DNA from: Methanobacteriota archaeon
Lineage (GTDB): Archaea > Halobacteriota > Methanosarcinia > Methanosarcinales > Methanosarcinaceae
Reading direction: 5' to 3'
Length of the DNA: 64,000 nt
Assembly (NCBI GenBank): GCA_016841265.1
Contig: JAENZL010000007.1
Location: 1 to 64,000 of the forward strand
Positions 1 to 9,433 of this stretch are shown piece after piece. How positions within the stretch are numbered: position 1 is the stretch's first letter; each line of letters opens with the position of its first letter. The notes under the pieces were generated by a model. That model was not told the origin of the DNA, ran no database searches, and saw only the letters and a list, made by a program, of their open reading frames with translations. The position numbers and the translations under genes were made by a program.

Positions 1-72
1 TATCTGGTTGTATAATGTCTGGTTGTATAATGTCTGGTTGTATAATGTCTGGTTGTATAATGTCTGGTTGGG
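1..72. repeat. 15-bp tandem repeat
   Basis: The unit GGTTGTATAATGTCT is repeated about four and a half times without visible mismatches, and the array probably continues beyond the left edge of the window. It lies upstream of rsgA. Each unit carries the TATA-like string TATAAT, but nothing shows that the array acts as a promoter. Perfect copies suggest a young, length-variable array. Confidence 0.9.
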
Positions 73-187
73 GATTTTCCCAAATCTTATTTTTTATATT
101 TTTTCAGTCCCTACAGCCTGCGTAATCGGGCTGATAATAGATGAAGTATCAAAAGACTTATCCATTTAAAATTGATAGTTTTAATCA

Positions 188-1285
188 ATGAATGACCATT
201 CTGAAGTGGAAAGTCCGGGTTATGAACGAATGAAGGCTGTTCCCGGGTGGAATGAAGAGCTTGAATTGGCATTTTCTGCCTACAAAGGTCCCTACCTGCC
301 CGGAAGAGTGGCATCCAGGCATAAGACGGTCTGCGACATTTTTATTCCGGGGGCTGTCGTGCAGGCGGGAATGTCGGGTGCACTCCTGCGGATCGGTAAG
401 CAACCGGTAGTGGGGGATTTTGTCGTTTTGCTGGACCAGCCTGAAACGGGCTCACGCCTGGTTGTGAATATCCTGCCCAGAAGGACCTGCCTCTCAAGAG
501 GGGCGCCAGGGGAAGGGAGCGGGGAGCAGGTGCTTGCTGCAAATATCGATACTATCTTTATTGTGACTTCAGCGGGAAAAGACCTCAACCTGCGAAGGCT
601 CGAGCGGTACCTTACAGTTGTGTATTCGTCCGGGGCAAACCCGGTGATTTTACTGAACAAGGCCGACCTTGCGGAAAACCCTGCCCGCCTGGTTGAAAAA
701 ATACGGTCTATTGCAGGGAACGTACCGGTTATTCCCCTGAGCGCCCTTTCGAAAACCGGGCTTGATGCCCTCAGCCCTTATCTTTCCCCCGGAGAAACAG
801 TGGCACTGATCGGTTCTTCAGGTGTCGGGAAATCCACACTTATCAATGCCTTATTTGACGAAGCCGTCCAGAAAACCGCCGACGTCCGAAAAGACGATGA
901 GAAGGGGAGACACACAACCACAGTCCGCCAGCTCTTCCTGCTTCCCAACGGCGCAATTGTCATAGATAACCCCGGGATCAGGGAAATCCAACTCGGAGAC
1001 TCTTCCGAAGGCCTTGAAAAAGCGTTTTCAGATATCATTAATGCAGCCCTCAACTGCCGGTTCAAAGACTGCACCCACCATGACGAGCCGGGCTGTGCTG
1101 TCCTGCAGGCAGTAAAGGAAGGGCTTATTCCGGGGGAGCGGCTGGCCAGCTATCACAGGTTAACAGAAGAACTCACATTCCAGTCGAAAAAATCTGACAT
1201 CGGGCTGAAACGGCTTGAAAAAGAAAAATACAGAGAAATATCAGTGACTATCAAAAAATATCGGAAATTTACGGGGAAGCCGTGA
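188..1285 (+). CDS. rsgA: RsgA/YloQ-type circularly permuted ribosome biogenesis GTPase
   Basis: This 365-residue protein is a late-stage small ribosomal subunit assembly GTPase of the RsgA (EngC/YloQ) family. The GTPase motifs occur in the permuted order typical of the family: G4 NKAD near residues 157-160, then the P-loop GSSGVGKST near 209-217, switch I HTTT, and G3 as DNPG in place of the usual DTPG. A C-terminal zinc knuckle follows (C290, C295, H297, C303). An OB-like N-terminal domain precedes the GTPase. The family is mainly bacterial, and its presence in Methanosarcina is usually explained by transfer from bacteria. The gene stands alone behind a tandem-repeat array. The ATG at 188 was chosen because it opens the full-length domain arrangement; no strong ribosome binding site is visible. 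Confidence 0.93.
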   Translation: MNDHSEVESPGYERMKAVPGWNEELELAFSAYKGPYLPGRVASRHKTVCDIFIPGAVVQAGMSGALLRIGKQPVVGDFVVLLDQPETGSRLVVNILPRRTCLSRGAPGEGSGEQVLAANIDTIFIVTSAGKDLNLRRLERYLTVVYSSGANPVILLNKADLAENPARLVEKIRSIAGNVPVIPLSALSKTGLDALSPYLSPGETVALIGSSGVGKSTLINALFDEAVQKTADVRKDDEKGRHTTTVRQLFLLPNGAIVIDNPGIREIQLGDSSEGLEKAFSDIINAALNCRFKDCTHHDEPGCAVLQAVKEGLIPGERLASYHRLTEELTFQSKKSDIGLKRLEKEKYREISVTIKKYRKFTGKP

Positions 1286-1580
1286 GATGGATACTTTTTC
1301 ATTTCGTCCGGACGCAGAGGAGTTTACTGTAAAATCGGAAAAACTTTTCGGGAAACTGAATGAAAAGTAAAACTCATCTATAAGCTGCAATATGATAAGT
1401 ATAGCGTTGTTGGGTACATAATTACCCACATTCATTTTATCTTCAAAAGAGTCCGGACTTTATGCCGCGTCCTGCTGCATAAAGGATAAGCTCTGTTCCG
1501 CTACAGAGGCTCCGGATGAAGCCCTGAATATATATAAGATGCCCCTGGCTACTGATAACATCTACAGTCCCGAACGAAAA
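1286..1580. other. Gene-free region between convergent rsgA and dapL
   Basis: No convincing coding region lies here. The only structured element seen in the gap is the hairpin near its right end, listed separately as the dapL terminator. An AT-rich string (AATATATATAAG, near 1528-1540) looks like a TATA element, but no gene follows it. Confidence 0.6.
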
Positions 1581-1581
1581 A

Positions 1582-1612
1582 AGGGGGGCGGGGGATTTAT
1601 GGATCCCGCCGC
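1582..1612 (-). terminator. Hairpin plus T-run downstream of dapL
   Basis: Read on the minus strand, GGCGGGAT and ATCCCCCGCC can pair around a short loop and are followed by a C-run and TTTTTT. It sits about 65 nt past the dapL stop codon, which suits a transcription end for dapL. Confidence 0.5.
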
Positions 1613-1675
1613 CTGACTATGATCTTTTGAATGAATTTTGTATTTAATTCGGGTCAGAACGGTTGTTCTGCCGGA

Positions 1676-2845
1676 TTAGAACTGCAGCTTCTTCATCCGT
1701 TCGACAGCTTCCTGCAGCCTGGCTACGGGCCGGGTGAGTGCGAACCTGATGAAGCCTTCGCCTGCGTCTCCGAAGCCGACGCCCGGGGTTGCCACGATCC
1801 CGGCTTCCTCGAGGAGGAGCTTGGCAAATTCCATGGAAGTGAAGCCTTTGGGTACGGGGGCCCAGATGTAGAAAGTGGCCTTTGGCGGCTTGACTTCGAG
1901 GCCCATGGACTTGAGGCCTTCGATGAGGGTGTCCCTGCGTTCGGTGTAGATCTTGTTTGTGTCGTCCACACAGGCCTGGGACTCGTTCATGGCTACCGCG
2001 CCTGCGAGCTGCACGGCTTCAAAGGTGCCGGAGTCGATGTTGGACTTGACTTTGTCAAGGCCCTTGACGAGGTCTTTGTTCCCGACAGCGAAACCAACTC
2101 TCCAGCCGGTCATGTTGTAGGTCTTGGAGTGGGAGTAGAGTTCGATCCCTATGTCCATTGCGCCTTTTGCAGCCAGGAAAGAGGGAGATTCGTAGCCATC
2201 GTAGACCATCTGGCAGTAGGCGTTGTCGTGCACGGCGATGATGTCGTGCTCCTTACAAAACGCTGCAACCTTCTCGAAGAAAGCCATATCCGCAACAGCC
2301 GAGGTAGGGTTGTTCGGGTAGTTGAAGAAGAAGAGCTTTGCCTTTTGAAGGACATCTGCCGGGATGGAGTCCAGGTCCGGAAGGAAGTCGTTTTCAGCCT
2401 TCAGGGGCAGTGGGTACGGCTCTCCGCCCGCAAACTCGGCCCCTATCTTATAGACAGGATAGCCGGGGTCGGTATAGAGCACGACATCTCCAGGGTTGAC
2501 AAAAGCGAGCGGGATATGTGCCACAGCTTCCTTGGACCCGATCAGGGCAAGGACCTCGCTGTCAGGGTCGAGCTTAACACCCTTATACTTCTCGCACCAG
2601 TCAGCCGCAGACTTCCGGAACTCATAAAGCCCGTTGTGGGACGGATAACTGTGCGTCCTCGGGTCCCTGACAGCCTCGCACATAGCCTCCACAATATGCG
2701 GATGGGTGGGCAGGTCCGGGTCTCCTATCCCAAGGTCGATCACGTCGACTCCCTTAGCCTTAGCTTCGGCTTTTGCTTCATCGATCGCTGCAAAAAGGTA
2801 TGGGGGTAATGCGTTGATTCGGTCGGAATACATTGGTAAAGTCAC
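1676..2845 (-). CDS. dapL: LL-diaminopimelate aminotransferase (DapL)
   Basis: A 389-residue class I/II PLP aminotransferase. DapL converts tetrahydrodipicolinate and glutamate directly to LL-2,6-diaminopimelate, the short route to lysine in methanogens. The sequence opens with the family-like YSDRINALPPYLF segment and shows the GIGDPDLPTH substrate-binding region. The PLP-binding lysine lies in SKTYNMTGWR, around residue 239. The length is normal for the family. A long opposite-strand open frame overlaps the whole gene, but it carries no protein-like features and is a shadow. The gene starts 120 nt downstream of the stop of the radical-SAM gene on the same strand, with a hairpin terminator after it. 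Confusion with a general aspartate aminotransferase cannot be ruled out by eye. Confidence 0.88.
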   Translation of the reverse strand: MTLPMYSDRINALPPYLFAAIDEAKAEAKAKGVDVIDLGIGDPDLPTHPHIVEAMCEAVRDPRTHSYPSHNGLYEFRKSAADWCEKYKGVKLDPDSEVLALIGSKEAVAHIPLAFVNPGDVVLYTDPGYPVYKIGAEFAGGEPYPLPLKAENDFLPDLDSIPADVLQKAKLFFFNYPNNPTSAVADMAFFEKVAAFCKEHDIIAVHDNAYCQMVYDGYESPSFLAAKGAMDIGIELYSHSKTYNMTGWRVGFAVGNKDLVKGLDKVKSNIDSGTFEAVQLAGAVAMNESQACVDDTNKIYTERRDTLIEGLKSMGLEVKPPKATFYIWAPVPKGFTSMEFAKLLLEEAGIVATPGVGFGDAGEGFIRFALTRPVARLQEAVERMKKLQF

Positions 2846-2965
2846 CTATATATGGGATTTACGGCGTGTTTTTCTGGGATAGGTACGGTGATTGAAATAT
2901 TAATAGGTATGGGATGAAATGATACGCCTTTTCTCTAATGGCCTCACTACTACAAAAAGGAGCTT

Positions 2966-3562
2966 TTATAATTGTATAATGTGTACCTCGTCTGGATAAC
3001 CAGTTATTTGTATAAAGTCACTTCCTACAATGAATTCACAATGCTCCTCGAAATAAAAATCCTTTGGATTATATGCAGAGCTTAGATAGATTACATCTTT
3101 ATTTGGGTCATCAAACCAGGTAGTTTTGTAGTCCTTATTCTCTGAGTTAAATGGGCCTGCTATTAGTAAATCAATGTTATTCAAAAATGATTTTACACTG
3201 TCATCTTTTGAGTTTAATAGAGTTGTGGAATTGTAACCTGAAAAGCAAACAACAGTTAAATTATTTTTTTTGATAATTTCTGCAAATTTGATTAACGCCC
3301 TGCTTTGTTGAAATGGTTCTCCGCCGGAAAGTGTGACCCCTTCGCAATCATATTTTTTACATAACTGCACAATTTCGTTTGCAAACTTCACAGGACCCAC
3401 AAGGTGTTTCGCTATGTGGGGTTGCAGTTTTTTGTTGAAGCAGCCCTTACAATTTATTGTGCATCCCTGAACCCAGACCACGAGCCTCTTTCCGGGTCCG
3501 TTAGTATAACTTCCAACTGCAATGTCCGCTACATTAAGCAGAACATCATCAATCTGATCCAT
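2966..3562 (-). CDS. Radical SAM protein, NrdG/activase-like, single 4Fe-4S cluster
   Basis: A 198-residue radical SAM protein. The cluster-binding CxxxCxxC motif is C34, C38 and C41 (QGCTINCKGC), and the SAM-binding GGEP motif is at about 80-83. Size and motifs resemble anaerobic ribonucleotide reductase activase and other glycyl-radical activating enzymes. No glycyl-radical enzyme is nearby, so a different target is likely. It is the last gene of a five-gene minus-strand operon, 35 nt after the AAA+ ATPase gene, with an AAGGA ribosome binding site before its ATG. Inference: it may modify or activate a partner encoded in the operon, or make a small molecule for it. The family call is firm; the function is not. 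Confidence 0.82.
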   Translation of the reverse strand: MDQIDDVLLNVADIAVGSYTNGPGKRLVVWVQGCTINCKGCFNKKLQPHIAKHLVGPVKFANEIVQLCKKYDCEGVTLSGGEPFQQSRALIKFAEIIKKNNLTVVCFSGYNSTTLLNSKDDSVKSFLNNIDLLIAGPFNSENKDYKTTWFDDPNKDVIYLSSAYNPKDFYFEEHCEFIVGSDFIQITGYPDEVHIIQL

Positions 3563-3597
3563 AGGCTTTCCTTATGATTATTTTGCAATTTCTAAAA

Positions 3598-5442
3598 TCA
3601 CTCAATTATATCAAAACTTATTGGATTTTCTGCAGATTTTCCATCATATTTTACATGTATGCTTCTACCTTCTGTAAGGAAGTTTTTATTTCTAAAAATG
3701 TAAAGCGAGAGTGGATTTATAAAATCGCGTTCTGCAGCATTCAGTAGTCCTCTACCACCATGTTCTCTTTCCGCTCTTTTTTCAAAGTATGAATATAGCT
3801 CAGTGTCCAGCAGAAGGTTCACATTGTATTTTGATTTGATAAGCTCTTGCAGGGGCTTTAACTTTCTTTTAATTATCTCCTCTCTAAGTGTTCTCTCCCT
3901 TATCGTGTTGAACACGATGATATTGTCCCCTATTCGGTTGAGAAGTTCAGGACGTTTCAGCACATTGTTAAAATGGCTTTTGACTTCCGATATATATTCA
4001 TTCTCAATTGCTCTAAAATCCTGATCTGTTTTAATTTTTGATGCTCCAATATTGCTGGTAAAAATAATGATGGTTTCTGAAAAATATGCTGTTACGCCCT
4101 TGCCATCAGTGAGTCTACCATCCTCTAGAATCTGCAGAAATTTGTCCAATATTTTGGGATGTGCTTTTTCTATTTCATCAAAAAGGAGTACACTAAATGG
4201 TCTTTCGAGCACTGAATTTATTAACTGTCCTCCCTCTTCAAAACCTACAAAGCCAGGAGGGGCACCTATCAGGCGTTGGTCAGATTCTTCGTGGCTGTAC
4301 TCACTCATATCGAAGCGGATGCATGTATTTTCATCTCCGAAGAGGTATTCAGCAGTAGCTTTGGCAAGCTCCGTTTTTCCAACCCCAGTCGGTCCTACAA
4401 AAAAAAGCACCCCTTTAGGTTTACTCATTTGAGCAGAATGTTGAATTCCGGAAAGTCCCATTGCAGCTTTTATTATTGTTGTTGCCACATGCTCAACAGC
4501 ATTGTCTTGGCCCACAACCCTTCTTTTTAGTTCTTCTTCTACTGTGGTAAGTTTTTCTTCTGAGAGGTCTTCCCATGGGGATTTGCGCTGGCCAAATCTG
4601 TAGAGATTTACGAGCTTCTCGGGAGAAAGGTTTTGCTCATTTCTTCCAAGACGCATGAGCTGGATTAAATCCATTGTTTTGAACCCTTCTGTCATGTCGG
4701 CCAGGTCATCAATTATTCTTCTGCGAGTTTTGTCTGGATCGCTCTTTAGTTTCATATTCTCCAGGTGCCTTTCAAAAAACCGATTCCTGGAGTTTCTCTC
4801 TGGAAGACCAATATTAAAGAGCTTAATTCTAGGTTCAGGTTGATATAGAAGAGGTGGGATCGAACTCAGTTTAGCAGCAATAAGTATTATCGTACTTGGT
4901 GGTCTGTTCAAAAGATTAGCAGCTTTTCCACTTCCCTGGTTTCCTGTCATGAGAGCTGAAAGGGCTCGAAGGCTTTCAAGATCATCAGGCGCCATAGGTG
5001 TTTGGATGGTTCCGAATTGAAAATCAGTCCAATCGAGAATAAAAGCTGCAGGTCTGTTATTTATTTGCAGAACCGGTGTCAAAGCAGCTACCAGCTCATC
5101 AAAATCTTTTAAAGGGGGCAGTTCATACACATTTTCATGGTCTTCAAAATCAATGTCATAACTCTCACCTGAGTTTTCTTCTTCGATCTGTTCTGAATGT
5201 ACATTAAACCAGTCGGCAAAAATCTGTTCTTCATACGATTCCTGGAATTTCAACCCTACATTTTGATTCCAGAGTCCAACTACATCGAAACCATTGGTTT
5301 TCAGAACAGATTGTAGATAGTGTGACAGGAGGAAGTATGATTTAGATTTTTTATCAAAGTATTCATCCCTTGTGTTTCCATACAGGATGACCCCTTTTCT
5401 AATCCTTGACTCTCTTAAAAGGCTTTCAAACTGGAAATCCAC
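3598..5442 (-). CDS. ClpA/ClpB-like AAA+ ATPase with degenerate N-terminal half
   Basis: A 614-residue protein whose C-terminal half is a canonical ClpA/B second AAA+ module. It has GPTGVGKTELAK (Walker A, about 346-357), the pore-loop-like GAPPGFVGFEEGG, LLFDEIEKAHP (Walker B, about 412-422), sensor FTSN and a ClpB small domain. The N-terminal ~300 residues lack the Clp N repeats; they carry GVILYGNTRDEY and AAFILDWTDFQ, which look like worn Walker-type strands of an inactive first AAA domain. The start is a GTG that directly abuts the TGA of the upstream gene (TGAGTG), so translation is probably coupled. No protease gene is adjacent. It probably unfolds or remodels a protein in the five-gene system. 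The substrate is unknown. Confidence 0.85.
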   Translation of the reverse strand: MDFQFESLLRESRIRKGVILYGNTRDEYFDKKSKSYFLLSHYLQSVLKTNGFDVVGLWNQNVGLKFQESYEEQIFADWFNVHSEQIEEENSGESYDIDFEDHENVYELPPLKDFDELVAALTPVLQINNRPAAFILDWTDFQFGTIQTPMAPDDLESLRALSALMTGNQGSGKAANLLNRPPSTIILIAAKLSSIPPLLYQPEPRIKLFNIGLPERNSRNRFFERHLENMKLKSDPDKTRRRIIDDLADMTEGFKTMDLIQLMRLGRNEQNLSPEKLVNLYRFGQRKSPWEDLSEEKLTTVEEELKRRVVGQDNAVEHVATTIIKAAMGLSGIQHSAQMSKPKGVLFFVGPTGVGKTELAKATAEYLFGDENTCIRFDMSEYSHEESDQRLIGAPPGFVGFEEGGQLINSVLERPFSVLLFDEIEKAHPKILDKFLQILEDGRLTDGKGVTAYFSETIIIFTSNIGASKIKTDQDFRAIENEYISEVKSHFNNVLKRPELLNRIGDNIIVFNTIRERTLREEIIKRKLKPLQELIKSKYNVNLLLDTELYSYFEKRAEREHGGRGLLNAAERDFINPLSLYIFRNKNFLTEGRSIHVKYDGKSAENPISFDIIE

Positions 5443-6324
5443 TCACATCCCCTTCTTCCTGTAGTTCTGCTGTCCCATATTTCCCGGAAAATCCTTCACA
5501 CCTTTTTTTATCTTGTCGGGATTATGCCACACATAATGCTCGATTGAGGACTTGATATCTCCTTCAGTATCCAATTTTTCAATTATTGCTTCAATTTCCT
5601 GCTTGCAGCTTGTTCCCGCATACCCATCCAGATCGAATTCAATTTCTCCTTCACAATATACTTGAAGTAGGACCTTCTTTCCGGAGGGCATTTTCCCGTG
5701 GATATGGACGGCATGATCTTTTAAAACAGGTTTGGAAATTACGAACCCTTTTTTTTTCAGGGCCATAAGCAGTCTCTTGACAATTTCTTTCCGAATTTCT
5801 TCCTGTTCGTCTGCTTTTAATATCGAATCAGCTTCAATTTGTGTATCCTTTACAAGCCTTTTAAGTTCTTCAGAGGTTGTCGCTATATCCCGAAACTTAA
5901 GGAGCTTGCCTTTCAGGACTTCCAGTTTCCTTTTTGATTCTGCGGAATTCACTGAGAAAGATTCAATAATGTCTATTGTTTCGTCCAATAAATCATAACT
6001 CGCCTTTTTTTCCTGCGCCCACTCCCTTTCAGTCGCAATTACAGAATTTATTGAAGAATTCAGCTCAGTCCCTATAGCCTGAATAATTGATAATGCCTGG
6101 TCAGGATCGTCCTTAATAATATTTTCTGATTCTTCCAGATGATCTTCAATGTTCAGAGCTTCGTCTTTTAGTAAAAATGAATACTTCGGGTTACTATAGT
6201 ACTTTTCAAGTTTTGCTTTCAGAATATCTCTTAATTTATGGCACTGTTCTCTTACCCGATTTTTTCGGAGCTCTTCTTTTCTTCTGGCAATCATCTCGGC
6301 TTTAAGCCTTCCACACATGCTCAT
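5443..6324 (-). CDS. Coiled-coil protein of the five-gene operon, unknown function
   Basis: I do not recognise this 293-residue protein. Residues about 10-190 are charged, leucine-rich and strongly helical, with the look of long coiled coils. The last ~90 residues form a compact mixed domain (VHIHGKMPSGKKVLLQV followed by acidic and Gly/Tyr-containing segments) that could be a small alpha/beta recognition module. No signal peptide or membrane segment is visible. The ATG at 6324 has a GGTGAG ribosome binding site five bases upstream; a second ATG two codons later is possible. It lies 58 nt after the PIN-domain gene and abuts the AAA+ gene, so a structural or adaptor role for the ATPase is a reasonable inference. 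Confidence 0.7.
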   Translation of the reverse strand: MSMCGRLKAEMIARRKEELRKNRVREQCHKLRDILKAKLEKYYSNPKYSFLLKDEALNIEDHLEESENIIKDDPDQALSIIQAIGTELNSSINSVIATEREWAQEKKASYDLLDETIDIIESFSVNSAESKRKLEVLKGKLLKFRDIATTSEELKRLVKDTQIEADSILKADEQEEIRKEIVKRLLMALKKKGFVISKPVLKDHAVHIHGKMPSGKKVLLQVYCEGEIEFDLDGYAGTSCKQEIEAIIEKLDTEGDIKSSIEHYVWHNPDKIKKGVKDFPGNMGQQNYRKKGM

Positions 6325-6382
6325 TTTTACTCACCGGTTAGTTGTGTGAATCTTTGGAATCAGACTTGTCAAATAAAGCTTC

Positions 6383-9300
6383 TCATTTTCTTTGGGTGGA
6401 GAGTTTTTTGTAAATTAACACAGATACGTCTGGATTTATACCGTAAAAATCTTTATCACCTGTGAGCACAATAGCATTTTCTTTCTGGCCGTCTCTAGCT
6501 ATTATTTTATCAGCTCTACCTTTTTCAATCAGTTCATCGTAGGAAGCTTCCTTTCCTCTTATTTTGTATGTTATTTTGCCTTGGTCATTAGCTTCCCGTA
6601 TTTTTTTAATTTCTTCTAGTGCTATTTTATGTAAAATTCTTTTTTTGTTATCATATTTCCAGTGGTTTACTTCATCAGATACAGTTTCAGGAATTATGAT
6701 TGTTTTGCCAGTAAAGAAATCTGTATCTGATAGATTTGAAAACAGACAGTCTACTAAAATATTAGTATCAAACACAAATTTATCGGATTCAAGTTCTATC
6801 CTTTGTTTACAGTATCCACACGAAAGAATCGGTTTTGAAGATTCAATATCTATGTATCCGAGTGATACTTTATTGCAGGATGGACAGGATAATAGTTTAG
6901 ATTGAGAAGTTTGATCACTTTCTTCGTTTATCCGCTCTTCCGGGGATGTCTCACTTCCTGATGTTTCTCTCTTTTCTTTCCTCAAACTATTTTTGGATGC
7001 TTTCTTCTTACTTTTATTTTTTATGTTTTTTATTTCTTCGCCCAAGCCCAATTCCTTTAACTCTTTTTCAATTATGGAAATTATTGACATATCTTCTTCT
7101 ATGTAAGGATAGACTACATCCCATATCTCATCTTTTGTCTGCTCTAAAATCTCCTTTTCGGTTCTTTTCTCAATCTTTTTCCTTGTATTTGATAATAAAG
7201 CAAGCCAAATCTTTAAATCTTCAAAGTTTTCACTTCCTCGTAAAATACTCTCTTGCTCGCCTATAATTTTTCCGAGATAGTCTTCATTAATTATTTTGGT
7301 TATTTTGCTTAATTCAGAAAGGTTGGTTATTAAGATATTTACTTTGTTTTTAGAATCTATTTTTTCGGTAGATTCAGGTAGATAAACCGTAATTATACTA
7401 TCCAGATCAAAACCTGGGAGAAGTTCTTTGCATTTCTGGCTTAGTTTCTTTACTTTCTTGTGTAGATCTGCATCAAGCAGGTCAAAGCCAATAGCATCAA
7501 AAGATTTGAAAATTACAGGATAGAGTTTATCTTCTGCTACAGCGAGACCTTTTCTTGAAAGGTTGAAATATATATCAAGAAGCTTATCAGGTTGAATACT
7601 GGCTTTTTCTGGAGATAGGAATGAATTAATTTTATCTATGCAAGTACTTTCAATCTTACTGTGCTTGTATAAGTCCACAACCTTGAGTAATTTCTCGATG
7701 TCCACTTCACTTGTGGGGTTAGGGAGTAAATTGATTTGCTCCAGTATCAGTTTATTAGACCTTTCAATAAGCTTTTCAGTTTCAAGACAAAGTTCCGAAT
7801 CCTTTGCTTCTCCAAACTGTTCTATGTGGTCTTTCAGTAACATTAACATGTTGTACTTTTCTGTTCTCTTTTCCAGAAATGATGAAATACTTTCCCAAGA
7901 AGTATCTCCTGCTTCGACAAAATCTTTTTCAAATAATTGATTTAACCGACTAAAGTAAGCTTTTTTACATTGGATAATTGTATTTACATCAAACTCTACT
8001 AAATCAGCGAGAAGCAGATTTCCTATTATTTTATCGTATATTTTAAACTCTGTTCCTGAGTTCTGAGAAAACGATTCAATTTTACTTTTCAATCCAGAAA
8101 TCGAATCTAATGCTTTTTTAGAAGTTTTGCGGTCCATGACAGCTTCAAGGGGATAATTTTCAATTACATCATAGAAATTGGCTTCTGTTTGTTCAAGATA
8201 ATACTTGGCAAGCTTCTCATTAAATTTCTCATCACTTTTTTCCAGAACAGATATCAACAGTTCTTTTCCTTTGTCATGATGACTATTTTCTTGGACTACG
8301 TAAAAAGGGACTTCACAACCTTCTGCTTCTATGATATTAAGTGAGGACTGGATATTTTCAGAGACGAAAGATCCCTCTAGAATAAGATCACTGTCAACAT
8401 CAGTAACAGGTACCACCAATTCTATAGCTTTTGGTATGATATCTTCGTTCGATTTTTCGATTGTAAAAGAGTCAGATTCTTTTTTCAGGTAGATTAAGAT
8501 CGAAGGTTTATTCACATTCCCTTCAACAGTATCAAAAAGTTTAGAATCATTTGTAATCAACCATTTTGGCTCGGACTTCATGATATAATCAACCATTTTT
8601 GAAGGTTCATCAGGCAAAAAAAGTTTTGCACCTTGGGGGATTCTATGTGGTTGGACTTTTTGAAGGGAGGTGTATCCCTCAATAGCTTCAAAAAATTCTT
8701 TAAAGTGATGTTTAATTTTCCCTGTTTGCAGTAAGTTGTGCTTCAATGCCTTACTCAAAAGTTTTCTGTACTCGTCTCCAAATGGTTGTTCCGTAGCCCA
8801 TGCTTCAATTCCCTCTGCATTTAGAAATAATCTTGCTTTCAAGGGAACTACTATTTCATCAGCACCCAGAATTTCATTTTCCAGTATCTGTTCATTATTT
8901 CCAATTCTTTTCGTCGCCTTTGCATGCTGGTTGATCACTTCTTCAGGTATATAGTCAGGCACACAAGCGGAAAATTGGAATTCATCGGAAATAGGTACTG
9001 TCTCAATAATTGAGTTGTCAGTTATGTTGCTTCCAATAAACCATTCCGCACTTTCTTTTTCATAGAATATTGGAATTTCAATTTCTCTGGGATCACTCAG
9101 CATTTTTCCTTTCTTGTAAAGAGCCCTACCAACATCGGTTACCTCATATTCATGTCTTCCGATCTCATTAATTATTCCAAGAGTTGAAAGTTGTCTTGCT
9201 GCATGATACAGGAATTCCACCCTCTCAATGCCAAACTCTTGTGCGATTTCTTTCATAGAAGGCTTTGGTTTATCCAGTTCAACCAGAGGGGCGATAACAG

Positions 9301-9433
9301 CCCATTCAAGCAAATGGATATTTCTGGATTTTATCACATTTGAAGAAGTTGTGAGCTTTAGAACTTTTATGTCACTCTCTATTTCCTTTATTAAAAAGCG
9401 GAATTGTTTTTCTTCCCTTTTTGATTCGTTCAT
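6383..9433 (-). CDS. Giant wHTH / zinc-ribbon / PIN-domain protein
   Basis: A 1016-residue multidomain protein. The N-terminal ~130 residues look like a winged helix (PSMKEIAQEFGIERVEF, then a wing ending in YEVTDVGRALYKKG). The middle ~700 residues are helical and unrecognised. A zinc ribbon (CPSC...CGYC) lies near 845-870, after a Lys/Ser-rich linker. The C-terminal ~135 residues form a PIN-type nuclease domain with FDTNILVD, RADKIIARD and LTGDKDF carrying the acidic metal ligands, so it is probably active as an RNase. The start overlaps the helicase stop by 4 nt (ATGA), so the two are translationally coupled. Inference: the wHTH or middle region senses or holds a partner and the PIN domain cleaves RNA. 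The end domains are clear; the middle is not. Confidence 0.78.
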   Translation of the reverse strand: MNESKREEKQFRFLIKEIESDIKVLKLTTSSNVIKSRNIHLLEWAVIAPLVELDKPKPSMKEIAQEFGIERVEFLYHAARQLSTLGIINEIGRHEYEVTDVGRALYKKGKMLSDPREIEIPIFYEKESAEWFIGSNITDNSIIETVPISDEFQFSACVPDYIPEEVINQHAKATKRIGNNEQILENEILGADEIVVPLKARLFLNAEGIEAWATEQPFGDEYRKLLSKALKHNLLQTGKIKHHFKEFFEAIEGYTSLQKVQPHRIPQGAKLFLPDEPSKMVDYIMKSEPKWLITNDSKLFDTVEGNVNKPSILIYLKKESDSFTIEKSNEDIIPKAIELVVPVTDVDSDLILEGSFVSENIQSSLNIIEAEGCEVPFYVVQENSHHDKGKELLISVLEKSDEKFNEKLAKYYLEQTEANFYDVIENYPLEAVMDRKTSKKALDSISGLKSKIESFSQNSGTEFKIYDKIIGNLLLADLVEFDVNTIIQCKKAYFSRLNQLFEKDFVEAGDTSWESISSFLEKRTEKYNMLMLLKDHIEQFGEAKDSELCLETEKLIERSNKLILEQINLLPNPTSEVDIEKLLKVVDLYKHSKIESTCIDKINSFLSPEKASIQPDKLLDIYFNLSRKGLAVAEDKLYPVIFKSFDAIGFDLLDADLHKKVKKLSQKCKELLPGFDLDSIITVYLPESTEKIDSKNKVNILITNLSELSKITKIINEDYLGKIIGEQESILRGSENFEDLKIWLALLSNTRKKIEKRTEKEILEQTKDEIWDVVYPYIEEDMSIISIIEKELKELGLGEEIKNIKNKSKKKASKNSLRKEKRETSGSETSPEERINEESDQTSQSKLLSCPSCNKVSLGYIDIESSKPILSCGYCKQRIELESDKFVFDTNILVDCLFSNLSDTDFFTGKTIIIPETVSDEVNHWKYDNKKRILHKIALEEIKKIREANDQGKITYKIRGKEASYDELIEKGRADKIIARDGQKENAIVLTGDKDFYGINPDVSVLIYKKLSTQRK

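Noticed and set aside
1-72. CRISPR array
   Set aside because: The 15-bp units are contiguous with no spacers, so it is a simple tandem repeat; no cas gene is in the window.
1631-2809. Plus-strand frame of 392 codons over dapL
   Set aside because: It is the mirror of dapL codon bias; it has no family motifs and no ribosome binding site, whereas the minus strand encodes a full aminotransferase.
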